This document shows, piece by piece, positions 25,578-34,376 of a stretch of DNA of 64,000 nucleotides. A program made the position numbers and the translations under genes. Each line of letters begins with the position of its first letter. Position 1 is the first letter of the stretch. Origin of the DNA: Tricholomella constricta (taxonomy: Eukaryota > Basidiomycota > Agaricomycetes > Agaricales > Lyophyllaceae); assembly GCA_013368375.1 (NCBI GenBank), contig JAACJP010000024.1:248001-312000 (forward strand), given 5' to 3'. Under the pieces are notes generated by a model. The model saw only the letters and a list, made by a program, of their open reading frames with translations. It searched no databases and was not told the DNA's origin.

Positions 25578-26867
25578 ATGACCGAAACACAACCCTATGA
25601 AGCCCAGCAAGCGCAGGAGGGTCAACAGCAACAGGACGGCGGTCAGTCTGAGGGAGGCGGGGGTCAACAAGCAGGAGGAAATGGTGACAGAAGGCCAGGT
25701 TCACCCGCGCTCTTCTCCTCCGAAATTTCAAGGCTCTGTACCGCTGTCACGGATCGCTACCGAGCCGGTGAATTCCCAAAATCCTCGGCCATCCTCCTCA
25801 TCCGCGATATCCTGTGCAGGGACGGCGCGGACCCTGAAGCCGACGCTTTTGTCGCGGCTTTCTCCTCCTTCATCGCAATTCTGGACGGCTTCGAGCGGTT
25901 TCGAGCCCGCGCTGCCACTCGTGGTGGACACGGCCCCGGTGGGGCTGAGACAGCCGGGGATGGTGAACCTGGGGACACACACAATCCGGATGGATCAGAC
26001 GACGGGCGTCCCGGGCCTGCTCCTCCGGCTAAGCGACCCCGCTCCCCTGTCTCTGACGACGGCCAGCATCCCTCCCGGCGTCGCATCGACGTCTCCACCT
26101 TACCATGGATCACTCAAGAGGAGGAGACACCCACGACGCTCTCGCCAGACCTCCGTAAGACACAACTCGCTCTCGAGAACTTCGCGAGAGACCTTAAGCT
26201 CGCGAAGTCATCTCTCACCAATTCACCCCGTTGTCCCCAATTCCCCGACACGGAGTGGGTCAGTCTACTCTCGGGAAGAGCAGTGGATTTCGACCGAGTC
26301 CTCTCGGCGCTCTACTCGGTCTCGTTCGATGAGCAAAGACGGGAGAAGTTCGGACACCTCGAAATCATCGCGGGCCCCTCTGCTCCTGCCCGTGCAGTCA
26401 GGACCCACTCAGAATGGGTCATCGCCTGTGACTCGGCCTGGGAGGCCACGATCTATGTCTTCCCCCACCGTTCTGCCGAATTGGCTGCATACGGCAAGTA
26501 TGTCAAGCAGCTTTTTGCCTCCTTCTCCCCAGCTCGCCACTCCCGCGTCATCCAATTCGACAGGGCGGTACGACTTCGAGTGGCCCAGCGGCGTGACCTC
26601 CTCCTCACCGATCACGCCGCCTTTGCCGATCTCTCCATGCTCTGGCTTCAGAACGCCGGAGCCTCTGGGGATGGCGACTCTCAATCCCGACGGACCTCCC
26701 CAGGTCGACGAAGGGATGCCTGCAGACGTTGGAATGATGGACAGTGCCCCAATGGGAATAACAGCTGCTCTTATGCGCACATCTGCTCAAAGTGTCGCAA
26801 CACCGGGCACGTTGCTGACAAGTGCCCCGGCCCCTCTGAGCCCTCGCGGAGAGCGAACCGAAGGTAG
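25578..26867 (+). CDS. Ngaro-like ORF1: Gag-like protein with CCCH and CCHC zinc motifs
   Basis: 429 codons starting METQPYEAQ-type sequence at ATG 25578, 45 bp after repeat A1. The N-terminus is rich in Gln and Gly. A helical middle region (LFSSEISRLCTAVTDRYRAG, and TEWVSLLSGRAVDFDRVLSA onward) may be capsid-like. The C-terminus has C-x7-C-x6-C-x3-H (CRRWNDGQ...CSYAH), followed at once by a zinc knuckle C-x2-C-x4-H-x4-C (CSKCRNTGHVADKC), and ends SRRANRR. Such tails bind the RNA genome in Gag proteins. A CCCH plus CCHC pair is seen in Gag-like ORFs of fungal YR elements. It overlaps ORF2 in the +1 frame for its whole length after 25597. Confidence 0.85.
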   Translation: MTETQPYEAQQAQEGQQQQDGGQSEGGGGQQAGGNGDRRPGSPALFSSEISRLCTAVTDRYRAGEFPKSSAILLIRDILCRDGADPEADAFVAAFSSFIAILDGFERFRARAATRGGHGPGGAETAGDGEPGDTHNPDGSDDGRPGPAPPAKRPRSPVSDDGQHPSRRRIDVSTLPWITQEEETPTTLSPDLRKTQLALENFARDLKLAKSSLTNSPRCPQFPDTEWVSLLSGRAVDFDRVLSALYSVSFDEQRREKFGHLEIIAGPSAPARAVRTHSEWVIACDSAWEATIYVFPHRSAELAAYGKYVKQLFASFSPARHSRVIQFDRAVRLRVAQRRDLLLTDHAAFADLSMLWLQNAGASGDGDSQSRRTSPGRRRDACRRWNDGQCPNGNNSCSYAHICSKCRNTGHVADKCPGPSEPSRRANRR

Positions 26868-28722
26868 ACTCTCCTCCGTCGGAACTCTTCTCCACTACCG
26901 ACCCTCGTATGCCCGAGATTTGATCTGGGATGAGGATCTGGATGAGGAGGAGAAGCACCATACGCGTTGTACTTTAGCACTTGCTTCCACCATCATGCCA
27001 CCTCTGTCGCCTGTTCCAAACAACGAGCTTTCAAATTTGACCGCGTGTACCACCATTTTTAACTACCCTCATCTTTTCCATGTCTCGACTCCCATTGACG
27101 TCCCTACGTTCCGCCGCCTCCTTCGCACACATCCTAATCAGCCACTGGTGGACTCTATCTGCGAAGGACTTAACTCCGGTTTCTGGCCACGCGCAGTCAC
27201 TGCTGGTGTTACCCTGCCTAAGACCTTTGGAGACGTTTACCCTCTTCGGAGTCCAGAGCATGTCGCGACCGCCATTGCTCAACGCGACAAGGAGATCAGG
27301 CTGGGCGCCTTTTCTCCCCCATTCTCTCGACTCCTTCCGGGCATGCTAGCTGTCCCGGTTACCATCTCAGAACGAAACCCAGCCAAACCACGCCTCTGTG
27401 TCGATCATTCAGCGGAACCTTTTTCGCGCAATGCCATGATTCCGAAGGCACCTTTCCCCACCCCTCTTGACAACCTGCAGGATCTCGGGCGCATTCTCCG
27501 CAGGGTTCACGCTTCGCTGCCTCCAGGCGCCCGCGTCGTCCTATTCAAGAGCGACGTTGCCCGTGCTTACAGGGCCATGCCGATGCATCCGCTATGGCAG
27601 ATCAAACAGGTCGTCAAGATTGACGGGCTCTTTACGGTGGATTGGAACAATAACTTTGGCAACCGCGCTGCCGGCGACATCTGGGGGGCGTTCTTCGCTC
27701 TTGTTATCTGGATTGCCATCTTTGTCAGGCTACTAGCCGACCTCCTTGCATATGTCGATGACGCTTACTCTTGGGAACTCGAGAACAACTTTCTCTATTA
27801 CGCCCCATACGACCGACTCATGCCAGCAAAGCAGGTCCACCTCCTTACACTGTGGGACGAGCTCGGTGTTCCCCACGAGGATGATAAGCAGGTCTGGGGA
27901 GCGAGGCTCACCATCATAGGTATGGAGGTCGATGCCAATGCCATGACAATCACAATGCCCAATGACTCTCGCGCTGATCTCCTCGCCGCCATCCGCTCCT
28001 TCGCCGTACCCGGTACGCGCCACCCTCTTCGTGAGTTCCAGAAACTCGGAGGCTGGATAAACTGGGCCCTCAACGTCTACCCCCTACTTCGCCCCGGGCT
28101 CTGCCACTTATATGCAAAAATGAGTGGCAAACAAAACCCCTTCGCGAAAATCTGGGTAAGCCGCGAACTCGTACGTGAACTCGTCTGGTTGGCGGACCAC
28201 ATCATGGCATCGAGTGGGATTTTCATCCTCGATTCCATTGATTGGCCGATCTCAACCGCAGATGAAAGGCTCTACACTGATGCCTCCGGGATCGGCATGG
28301 GCTTCTGGAACCCTTCCCGCAACATGGGTTTTCACCACGCCATCAGCGAACGAGACCAGCGTGACAAGACAAAGGGTATTTTTTATTTCGAAGCGCTGGC
28401 AGTCACTTCAGCCCTTCTCTGGGCTGCCCAACTTCTGCCCACCCCCAAACGCATTGTCATTTTCACGGACAGTCAAAATACTGTCGACATCTTTGACTCT
28501 CTTCGTGCGTCACCGCGCTATAATCCCTTTCTTATCACTGCCATCGACCTCCTAATCCGTTTCCGAGTTCAACTCTCAGTACGCCACATCCCTGGTGAGG
28601 AGAATGGCGTCGCTGACGCCCTCTCCCGCCACAAGTTTGACATTGCCCGCGAGCTGTCCCCTGGCCTCACGCTCCTCCCATTCACACCCCCTCGATTGAC
28701 GCTGGGGGCAGCCCAGATTTAA
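25597..28722 (+). CDS. Ngaro-like ORF2: reverse transcriptase and RNase H
   Basis: 1041-codon frame, +1 relative to ORF1. Only the part after about 26.87 kb looks like pol; the upstream stretch is Ser/Pro/Arg-rich and overlaps ORF1, so the true start may be internal or the protein may come from a frameshift. RT: RLCVDHSAEPFSRNAMIPKA, VVLFKSDVARAYRAMPMHP (first catalytic Asp), NNFGNRAAGDIWGAFFALVI and LLAYVDDAYSW (the YVDD box). RNase H: RLYTDASGIGMGFW, the FYFEALAV Glu, VIFTDSQNTVDIFD and VRHIPGEENGVADALSRH, so all four acidic positions are present. The enzyme copies the element RNA into DNA. The ORF ends TAA at 28720-28722, 12 bp before the recombinase ATG in the same frame. Confidence 0.9.
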   Translation: MKPSKRRRVNSNRTAVSLREAGVNKQEEMVTEGQVHPRSSPPKFQGSVPLSRIATEPVNSQNPRPSSSSAISCAGTARTLKPTLLSRLSPPSSQFWTASSGFEPALPLVVDTAPVGLRQPGMVNLGTHTIRMDQTTGVPGLLLRLSDPAPLSLTTASIPPGVASTSPPYHGSLKRRRHPRRSRQTSVRHNSLSRTSRETLSSRSHLSPIHPVVPNSPTRSGSVYSREEQWISTESSRRSTRSRSMSKDGRSSDTSKSSRAPLLLPVQSGPTQNGSSPVTRPGRPRSMSSPTVLPNWLHTASMSSSFLPPSPQLATPASSNSTGRYDFEWPSGVTSSSPITPPLPISPCSGFRTPEPLGMATLNPDGPPQVDEGMPADVGMMDSAPMGITAALMRTSAQSVATPGTLLTSAPAPLSPRGERTEGRLSSVGTLLHYRPSYARDLIWDEDLDEEEKHHTRCTLALASTIMPPLSPVPNNELSNLTACTTIFNYPHLFHVSTPIDVPTFRRLLRTHPNQPLVDSICEGLNSGFWPRAVTAGVTLPKTFGDVYPLRSPEHVATAIAQRDKEIRLGAFSPPFSRLLPGMLAVPVTISERNPAKPRLCVDHSAEPFSRNAMIPKAPFPTPLDNLQDLGRILRRVHASLPPGARVVLFKSDVARAYRAMPMHPLWQIKQVVKIDGLFTVDWNNNFGNRAAGDIWGAFFALVIWIAIFVRLLADLLAYVDDAYSWELENNFLYYAPYDRLMPAKQVHLLTLWDELGVPHEDDKQVWGARLTIIGMEVDANAMTITMPNDSRADLLAAIRSFAVPGTRHPLREFQKLGGWINWALNVYPLLRPGLCHLYAKMSGKQNPFAKIWVSRELVRELVWLADHIMASSGIFILDSIDWPISTADERLYTDASGIGMGFWNPSRNMGFHHAISERDQRDKTKGIFYFEALAVTSALLWAAQLLPTPKRIVIFTDSQNTVDIFDSLRASPRYNPFLITAIDLLIRFRVQLSVRHIPGEENGVADALSRHKFDIARELSPGLTLLPFTPPRLTLGAAQI

Positions 28723-28734
28723 CTTACAGGACCC

Positions 28735-29697
28735 ATGGCCAGCCGTCTCACTCGGACCACCTGGCCGCGCGCGCGTCTCGAGCACGAACGAAGCATTGCT
28801 CTGGGCGCGGTCCTTGAACCCTCATCCTACGAATCATACTCCTCCGCTCTACGCTCTTATATTGAATTCTGCACCCTCCACAATTTCTCTATCGATCCCA
28901 CCCCCGACACGCTTAGTTACTATATCGTCTACATGTCCCACTACATCAAAGCTAAGTCTGTCACCTCCTACTTGTCCGGGATCTGCCACAACCTCTCCCC
29001 TCTCTATCCTCATGTGCACGAAAACCGCAAACACAAGCTCGTATCCAACACCCTTCGTGGCTGCACCAAACTTCACGCCGCCGCCACGTCACGCAGACGC
29101 GCAATCACTCGCACCGAACTCGCAAATGCCTGCACCCAATTTACTCCTCGCACACATGACGACAAACTCTTCCTTTCCATGCTGCTCACCGGTTTCCATG
29201 GACTTCTACGCCTCGGGGAATTAGCATGGCCGGACAAGAAGAAACTACAGGACTACCGGAAGGTGACCTTACGCCATTCGGCGACGATCACAGATCTCCA
29301 CTTTTCCTTCCTCCTTCCTTTTCACAAAGCAGACCGGCTTTTCGAGGGCAATAAGATTCTCATCCAATCAACCGACACCGAAGACGATCCCCACCACGCC
29401 TTCGCCAGCTATCTACACTCACGCGACAGCCTTTTCCCCATGAATCCGGAATTGTGGCTGCGCTCAAACGGCGCCATTCCTACCCGTCGCTGGTTCCTCC
29501 GCCGACTCACACCCCTCTTCCCCGACGGCACGGGAGGTCAATCCCTTCGCGCGGGCGGGGCAACTGCGTACGCTGAAGCCGGTGTACCCGGCCACGTTAT
29601 CCAGGCACTCGGACGATGGACGTCCGAAACTTATCAAATCTATGTCCGCAACCACCCCACCCTCCTTGCTGCTACACTCCGGAACCACCAACGATGA
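28735..29697 (+). CDS. Ngaro-like ORF3: tyrosine recombinase
   Basis: 320 codons from ATG 28735 to TGA. The N-terminal SAM-like core-binding domain reads SYESYSSALRSYIEFCTLHN and TPDTLSYYIVYMSHYIKAKS. The catalytic domain has Arg I in GFHGLLRLGELAWP, Arg II in GGQSLRAGGATAYAEAGVP, Trp in the usual His/Trp position (QALGRWTSE) and the nucleophile Tyr in TYQIYVRNHP. It would insert the circular DNA copy by a Tyr-DNA intermediate, with no target duplication. The residue three before Arg II is Gln (QSLR), where tyrosine recombinases usually have His; see the findings. A splice-acceptor-like TTACAG sits between ORF2 and this ATG, so expression from a spliced RNA is possible. Confidence 0.9.
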   Translation: MASRLTRTTWPRARLEHERSIALGAVLEPSSYESYSSALRSYIEFCTLHNFSIDPTPDTLSYYIVYMSHYIKAKSVTSYLSGICHNLSPLYPHVHENRKHKLVSNTLRGCTKLHAAATSRRRAITRTELANACTQFTPRTHDDKLFLSMLLTGFHGLLRLGELAWPDKKKLQDYRKVTLRHSATITDLHFSFLLPFHKADRLFEGNKILIQSTDTEDDPHHAFASYLHSRDSLFPMNPELWLRSNGAIPTRRWFLRRLTPLFPDGTGGQSLRAGGATAYAEAGVPGHVIQALGRWTSETYQIYVRNHPTLLAATLRNHQR

Positions 29698-29770
29698 CGA
29701 ACTCCTCGCGGCTCACCATCGACCTCCGTCTCACTCCTTTCCTTCCCTTTCCCATCTCTTTCTAGCCTTA

Positions 29771-29895
29771 TAGCGTTTCCCGCGAGAATAAAGCCCCCTT
29801 TTCAGGGCTCCGCCGCTGTTCCAGGGCGAGCCCGTGTCCGGCTAGAACCGCCTGATCTCCTTAAGTCAGCTCCAAGACGACCGAAGGGTGATTAG
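29771..29895 (+). repeat. Ngaro-like repeat B1
   Basis: 125 bp, identical to B2 at 30367-30491 (offset 596). It starts TAGCGTTTCCCGCGAG and contains AATAAA, a possible polyadenylation signal for the element RNA. It abuts A2 directly. Confidence 0.95.
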
Positions 29896-30253
29896 TCGAG
29901 TTTAAACTGGTTTACATAAGTCTAATCTCCGGTACGTTCATGCGCTCGTAACCGTCCCTCGCCCCGCGCGACTTACACAGGAAATAAGATGTGACGCCCA
30001 GCGCGTATTTGGACCCGTTCCCCATCTTATTACTGTTTCCCTCGATCATGATCGAGCTCCCTTGTCCCAGCGACGAAGGTGAGACACTGCACCCCTTCTT
30101 GCCTTGCCCGGAATTCTGAAGTCTCCCGCCGCCCTCTCACTCGACTTCAGACTCTCCGGGTAAGCAGAAGCCGCACTCGCACGTCGCGATCAGTAACTGA
30201 CACCTTGGACAACCCAGGTCCAGTCTTCGGTCGTCTCAACGGCTTTACAGCAA
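29896..30253 (+). repeat. Ngaro-like repeat A2 (internal copy)
   Basis: 358 bp, identical to A1. It sits immediately after B1, recreating the B-A circle junction, and is followed by a 113-bp unique spacer. Confidence 0.95.
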
Positions 30254-30366
30254 CCCACCATCCTCCCCTTCACCACCTTACTGTCACATTCCATTTTTTC
30301 ATGTTCATTCCACTTTACTTCTCTACCTACAAACATTTTGATACACCGCGTAGTTACGACCGTTTG
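30254..30366 (+). other. unique spacer between A2 and B2 of the Ngaro-like element
   Basis: 113 bp, C/T-rich, not similar to the bases that follow A1. No ORF or repeat seen. It is part of the element by position. Confidence 0.6.
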
Positions 30367-30491
30367 TAGCGTTTCCCGCGAGAATAAAGCCCCCTTTTCA
30401 GGGCTCCGCCGCTGTTCCAGGGCGAGCCCGTGTCCGGCTAGAACCGCCTGATCTCCTTAAGTCAGCTCCAAGACGACCGAAGGGTGATTAG
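30367..30491 (+). repeat. Ngaro-like repeat B2 (right end)
   Basis: 125 bp, identical to B1. Its last base (30491) marks the right end of the element; flanking DNA resumes with GCTTGCTTAC. Confidence 0.95.
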
Positions 30492-31573
30492 GCTTGCTTA
30501 CAACGCACGTCCCATCAGTTGATACCATGTTCGCAGAACAAGGTCGGGAACTTGAACATAGGTCCAATCAAGGCTGAAATAATATTTATTCCACCGCCTG
30601 CGCGACGAGGTTCGTCAAGTGTTATCAGATTCATCACACCTCCTATCTCATCGTTCTTTCACAGACGCTGCGCGCCACAGCATGTCTAGCCGCATCAGGA
30701 AGCAGGAAATTCGTGCGAACCCGCGATCTTCTGATCTCTATCATAGTGATTGTAAACGAATGCTCTTGTCCATTATTTTTTCCTGCACACGGATGACAAT
30801 TACAAAGACCGCAAGTACGCTTGCAATTCATCAGCTCACTTTCTGCTTACTGACCAACGTCACCGGATCCGAATTGCCTTTCATATTGCTCTATTCGACT
30901 GATTAAGCTGTCATTCAAGCAGTTTGGGACAGTCAAAGGTTGTCCTATTCACATCGAGTGACGTCTTCCAAAACGCGTCTATATTGCCACTCGAAAGAAG
31001 GCTTTAGGGTGTCGAGCCGGTGTCTGGCCTCGAACTGTCAAGGTCCTGTTCCCCAGGACATGTTGCGCTGTCCTGACACGCGTAACGACATGGGCTTCTT
31101 TCGTCGCATCCATATAGCGACCCTGCACCGTGCATAGTGCCTGTCAACGCTTTGCGTTCGGACTTTACTCGCTTGTCAGGTGTCCTAGACGGATGATTCA
31201 GACTGCAAATTGTCGACGAGGACAGGGGATTATGTCACGTGAGAAGGATATTGACTTACCAAGACTGCGATCGATACTCGTCCCGAGTTGCCCAGGGTGC
31301 CACGACCTATCCCCGCGAGTAATTACACACCAACGACTGTTCTCAACAGGGAGACATTAAGAACACCGCGAGCCTCGAGGCTTGGACGTGAGATGGACGC
31401 TGACTCAACGGCACCATGCGTGACATTAATTTGGCCCCAAGTTCGGGTCTCCGTTAAATTCCAGCCACGTCCCGTTGTTTGTTGCTCCATCCTCGCTTTT
31501 TCTCCCGGAATCCACATCCGCTGCCTTTAAGTGGACCTTGACATTCCAGATCCGTCAAAGCCCTCTCATCGTA
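30492..31573. other. intergenic region, no gene recognised
   Basis: About 1.1 kb between the retrotransposon and the FAD gene. Open frames are short (95 codons at most) and unlike known proteins. The last part must contain the FAD gene promoter. Confidence 0.5.
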
Positions 31574-33405
31574 ATGGCTCGTGAAGTCAAAGTCGCGGTC
31601 GTCGGGAGCGGCTTGGCTGGCCTCACTGCCGCTTATCTGCTTGCGGACAATGCCCAGAAAACCCAAGATGTCAATTTCGAGGTCCATTTGTTTGAGAAGG
31701 TGTGTGTATTCGGCCTCGGGGGGTTTGGTAACGAGTTGAACTATTAATGGAATTTACAGGCGCCTATGCTTGGAATGGACTGCTCGTCCGTTTCGTTGCC
31801 AGCTACAGGTCTGTGCGATCATTCATGGAGGGTGGACGTCCCCATGAGATCCTTCCAAGGAGGTACGCAAACCCAACCATCTTCTCCCAACGATCCACCT
31901 GGTCCTGACGCCTTAAAAGGATACTACCCCCAGCTCATCGCGCTGTATAAGCGACTTGGGGTCGTATTTCGCGAAGCGGACTTTTCGTACTCCTTCTCGC
32001 TTTTCACCCCACCGACTGCGAAGCAGGACAGGCAAATAAACGCAACGATGATTTACAACGGCTCGTCTGGCCTTGCCGGGCTGAGCATGCCCTCGATCCT
32101 CAACGAGCCGTACCATCTTACGAAAGGACGGGGCTTCTTCGTTCGCGCCCTGACGAGAGCGTGGACGTTAGGTCTCTTCGTGCTCATGACGATGCACATC
32201 ACGCTATGTTACCTGCGGATGCTTTTCCATGCCTTGCCTTTTTGGAGAACAGATGCCTTGGAAACGACTACATTCGGCGAATGGGCGGAGCAAACCGTGC
32301 CGACGAGCTTTTTAGCGAGGTGGACTGGCATGGATTCCGCATGGAGGGACTATACCCACACTGTTCTTCTTCCGTTATTCTCCGCGGTCTGCACAGCGCC
32401 TGAGGAGGACGTGCTTCAACACCCTGTTGAGGAGTTCCTCGGTTAGTTATCTTTCTTGTTGTCTGCATCGCGTCTGGTAGTCTGACGAGCGTAAACCATG
32501 CAGATTACATCTGGTTAACACTCGGCACACACCACTATGTCGTGGTACACGGAGTTCGCGAAGTCGTGTCTAAGTTGACCACGAGTGCTCAACATATACA
32601 TCTATCCTCCAATATATCCGGAATATCCCCCGACCCACAGGACCCACATCTCGCCGCTATTCATTGCGATACCCCACAAGGATCAATTTCTCATACGGGT
32701 TTCCACCACATCATATTTGCGACGCAAGCGTCGCGAGCGATTCCACTTCTATCATCCTACCGGGATTCTCTTTCTCAACAGGACCCCAAACGACAAGCTG
32801 CGGAGGCACAACTGCAATGCTTGGAGACTTTCGAATACCGCGCCACTATTGTCGTCAATCATACTGACCCGACATTGTTACCTGACGATCGAAGGGATCA
32901 ACGCGAACTGAACTTGATATCTATCGACCGCGACCCGGCGGTATCTCAGGGAAAAGCCAAAGACAACTGGAGCGCGACTACTGTGCCGTTTTCTTACACT
33001 ATGGCCACTCATGTGCTACGACCCCCGAAAGGATACCCGACGCACTTACCCGCTGTCTATCAGACTACTAACCCGATTATACCACCGAAGGAGGACACCA
33101 TTCTGAGCATCGCGAAATTGGAACGAGCGGTGTTAACTGTGAAGTCGAAGGAGGCGTTGAAGGGGTTGTATAGAGAGGAGGGACGAAAGTTTTGGCAGTG
33201 TGCAAGCCAGGGCAATTGTCTGTTGGGAGAGTTGCAGGGCGCCGGGAGGTTGTCGGACGTGCAAGGCCCAGGGTTGTGGATTTGTGGATCTTTTGCTTAT
33301 GCTGGCATTCCGTTGTTGGAGGGGTGTGTGGTAAGCGCCAGGGCCGTTATTGAGCAGGGCGTACGCATATCCGAGGGTGTTGAAACGATGCGCTCTCCAT
33401 GGTAG
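31574..33405 (+). CDS. FAD-dependent amine-oxidase-like protein
   Basis: Starts ATG 31574 (MAREVKVAVVGSGLAGLTAA). The dinucleotide-binding motif GxGxxG is in VVGSGLAGLTAAYLL, with the distal acidic residue in VHLFEK just before intron 1. Further exons read APMLGMDCSSVSLPATGLCD, then MRSFQGG spliced to YYPQLIALYKRLGVVF. A hydrophobic helix lies in the middle (LGLFVLMTMHITLCYLRMLF), so the protein may be membrane-anchored. The C-terminal FAD loop is GPGLWICGSFAYAGIPLLEG. Similar proteins in fungi are annotated as NAD(P)-binding Rossmann or amine-oxidase-like flavoproteins with unknown substrate. Three introns restore frame; stop TAG 33403-33405. It converges on UMP1. Confidence 0.85.
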
Positions 33406-33522
33406 ACCAGACAATAACTCGGATTCCTTGCGGATTTATGAGGATACGATATCTTTGCACATTTTTAATGCTTGGATGTGGAATGCGAGGGTGGTGGTCA
33501 TTAATACGGGTAATTACATGCC

Positions 33523-34135
33523 TTACTTTCTGAGCTGTTCGTGAATATCTAATGATGGCCCATTCTCCATACCTGTAAGATATTAGAATACAGAAAGTAA
33601 CATGGAAGAATATGCACACACCCAGAAAAATGTCTGCGGGTTCTATGGTTTCGTCGCGCCCCATCAGGATGTCGAGGTGGAGGTTTGACGGTGACATGGC
33701 TGAAACGAATGGGCTCTGTCGTGATCGTGTTCAATAAAGGGCTAGGACGTGGATTAAAGCTATTTACAGTTTGTGAAACGATCTTGCGCTCCATCAGAAG
33801 ACGCATGGGTGCATGCATGCCGTAGATATTCCGCCTGAGAGTGAGCTTGGCGTTATCTTGCGTCGCCTCCCACTGCGAAACACGATATCAACAGAGGGTA
33901 ACAGGATCGATGCTTGTCTCTGCTTACGTTCTCTAAGCGACCTTTCAAGCCTCCCTCCGTCTGCACTTCGGCGGCGAGACTACGGGGCCCGTGCCGAAGG
34001 GTATCGTGCAGGCCGAGACTGTTCGCGGTGCCCTGGATCGACGCAGACTTGGTCTGGTTTCCTGGAACGATTCTGTAAGAGGGCTCCTATTTAAGATCAG
34101 CAGGGAATCACATATGGGAAGGATAGATGTACCAT
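33523..34135 (-). CDS. UMP1: proteasome maturation factor UMP1/POMP
   Basis: Five exons: 34135-34133 (the ATG alone), 34086-33928, 33872-33768, 33715-33622 and 33572-33523. They sum to 411 nt, giving 136 residues in frame. The diagnostic pieces are LGLHDTLRHGPRSLAAEVQT, NIYGMHAPMRLLMERKIVSQ and NLHLDILMGRDETIEPADIF, followed by LGMENGPSLDIHEQLRK, matching the LHAPLKLQME and SNLSLDILRGNDETIGFEDI blocks of UMP1/POMP. UMP1 is a chaperone of 20S proteasome assembly, held inside the half-proteasome and degraded as its first substrate. The start rests on an intron (GTACAT...ATAG) right after the ATG. The gene is divergent from GID1 with 242 bp between starts. Confidence 0.88.
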
Positions 34136-34376
34136 GGTGGTTGTTGTGGAAGGGGTGAACGCGTAAGACGATCTTGTGTGACAAGTCGTGACCAATATTG
34201 AGTCCCGTGCTACTAATACCGTAGAGAGGACAGCTCTCGACGTTTGCCCCTTCTCTTCCTGCTCACTCATCACTTTTCTCTGCTGATCTCCTATCATCCA
34301 CTGTTGCCCCGTGAAGGTCCGGGAAACTTTCCCGACTTCCACGAATTTCTTGGCGGGTTTCTTTGTCGCTGACACA

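Larger units (their letters stand above)
25175..30491 (+). mobile_element. Ngaro-like tyrosine-recombinase (DIRS-order) retrotransposon, apparently complete
   Basis: The 5317-bp element has the split-direct-repeat layout A1, genes, B1, A2, B2: A1 25175-25532, B1 29771-29895, A2 29896-30253 and B2 30367-30491. The A copies are identical over 358 bp and the B copies over 125 bp. B1 and A2 abut exactly, so they copy the junction that would form if the two outer ends (B2 and A1) were joined in a circle, as in PAT/Ngaro elements. Between A1 and B1 are a Gag-like ORF, an RT-RNase H ORF and a tyrosine-recombinase ORF, all open. No integrase of the DDE class, no protease and no methyltransferase domain was seen; absence of the latter favours Ngaro over DIRS/PAT. 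Identity of the repeats argues for recent insertion. No target duplication is evident, as expected for tyrosine-recombinase integration. Confidence 0.92.

Noticed and set aside
25175..30253. A repeats as ordinary LTRs of a Gypsy/Copia element
   Set aside because: The second A copy is internal between B1 and B2, there is no DDE integrase or protease, and a tyrosine recombinase is present.
33549..33818. 89-codon ORF ending HFSG..., and a possible PMP3-like protein
   Set aside because: Proper splicing of the same region gives UMP1; the ORF is a read-through of one exon into introns.
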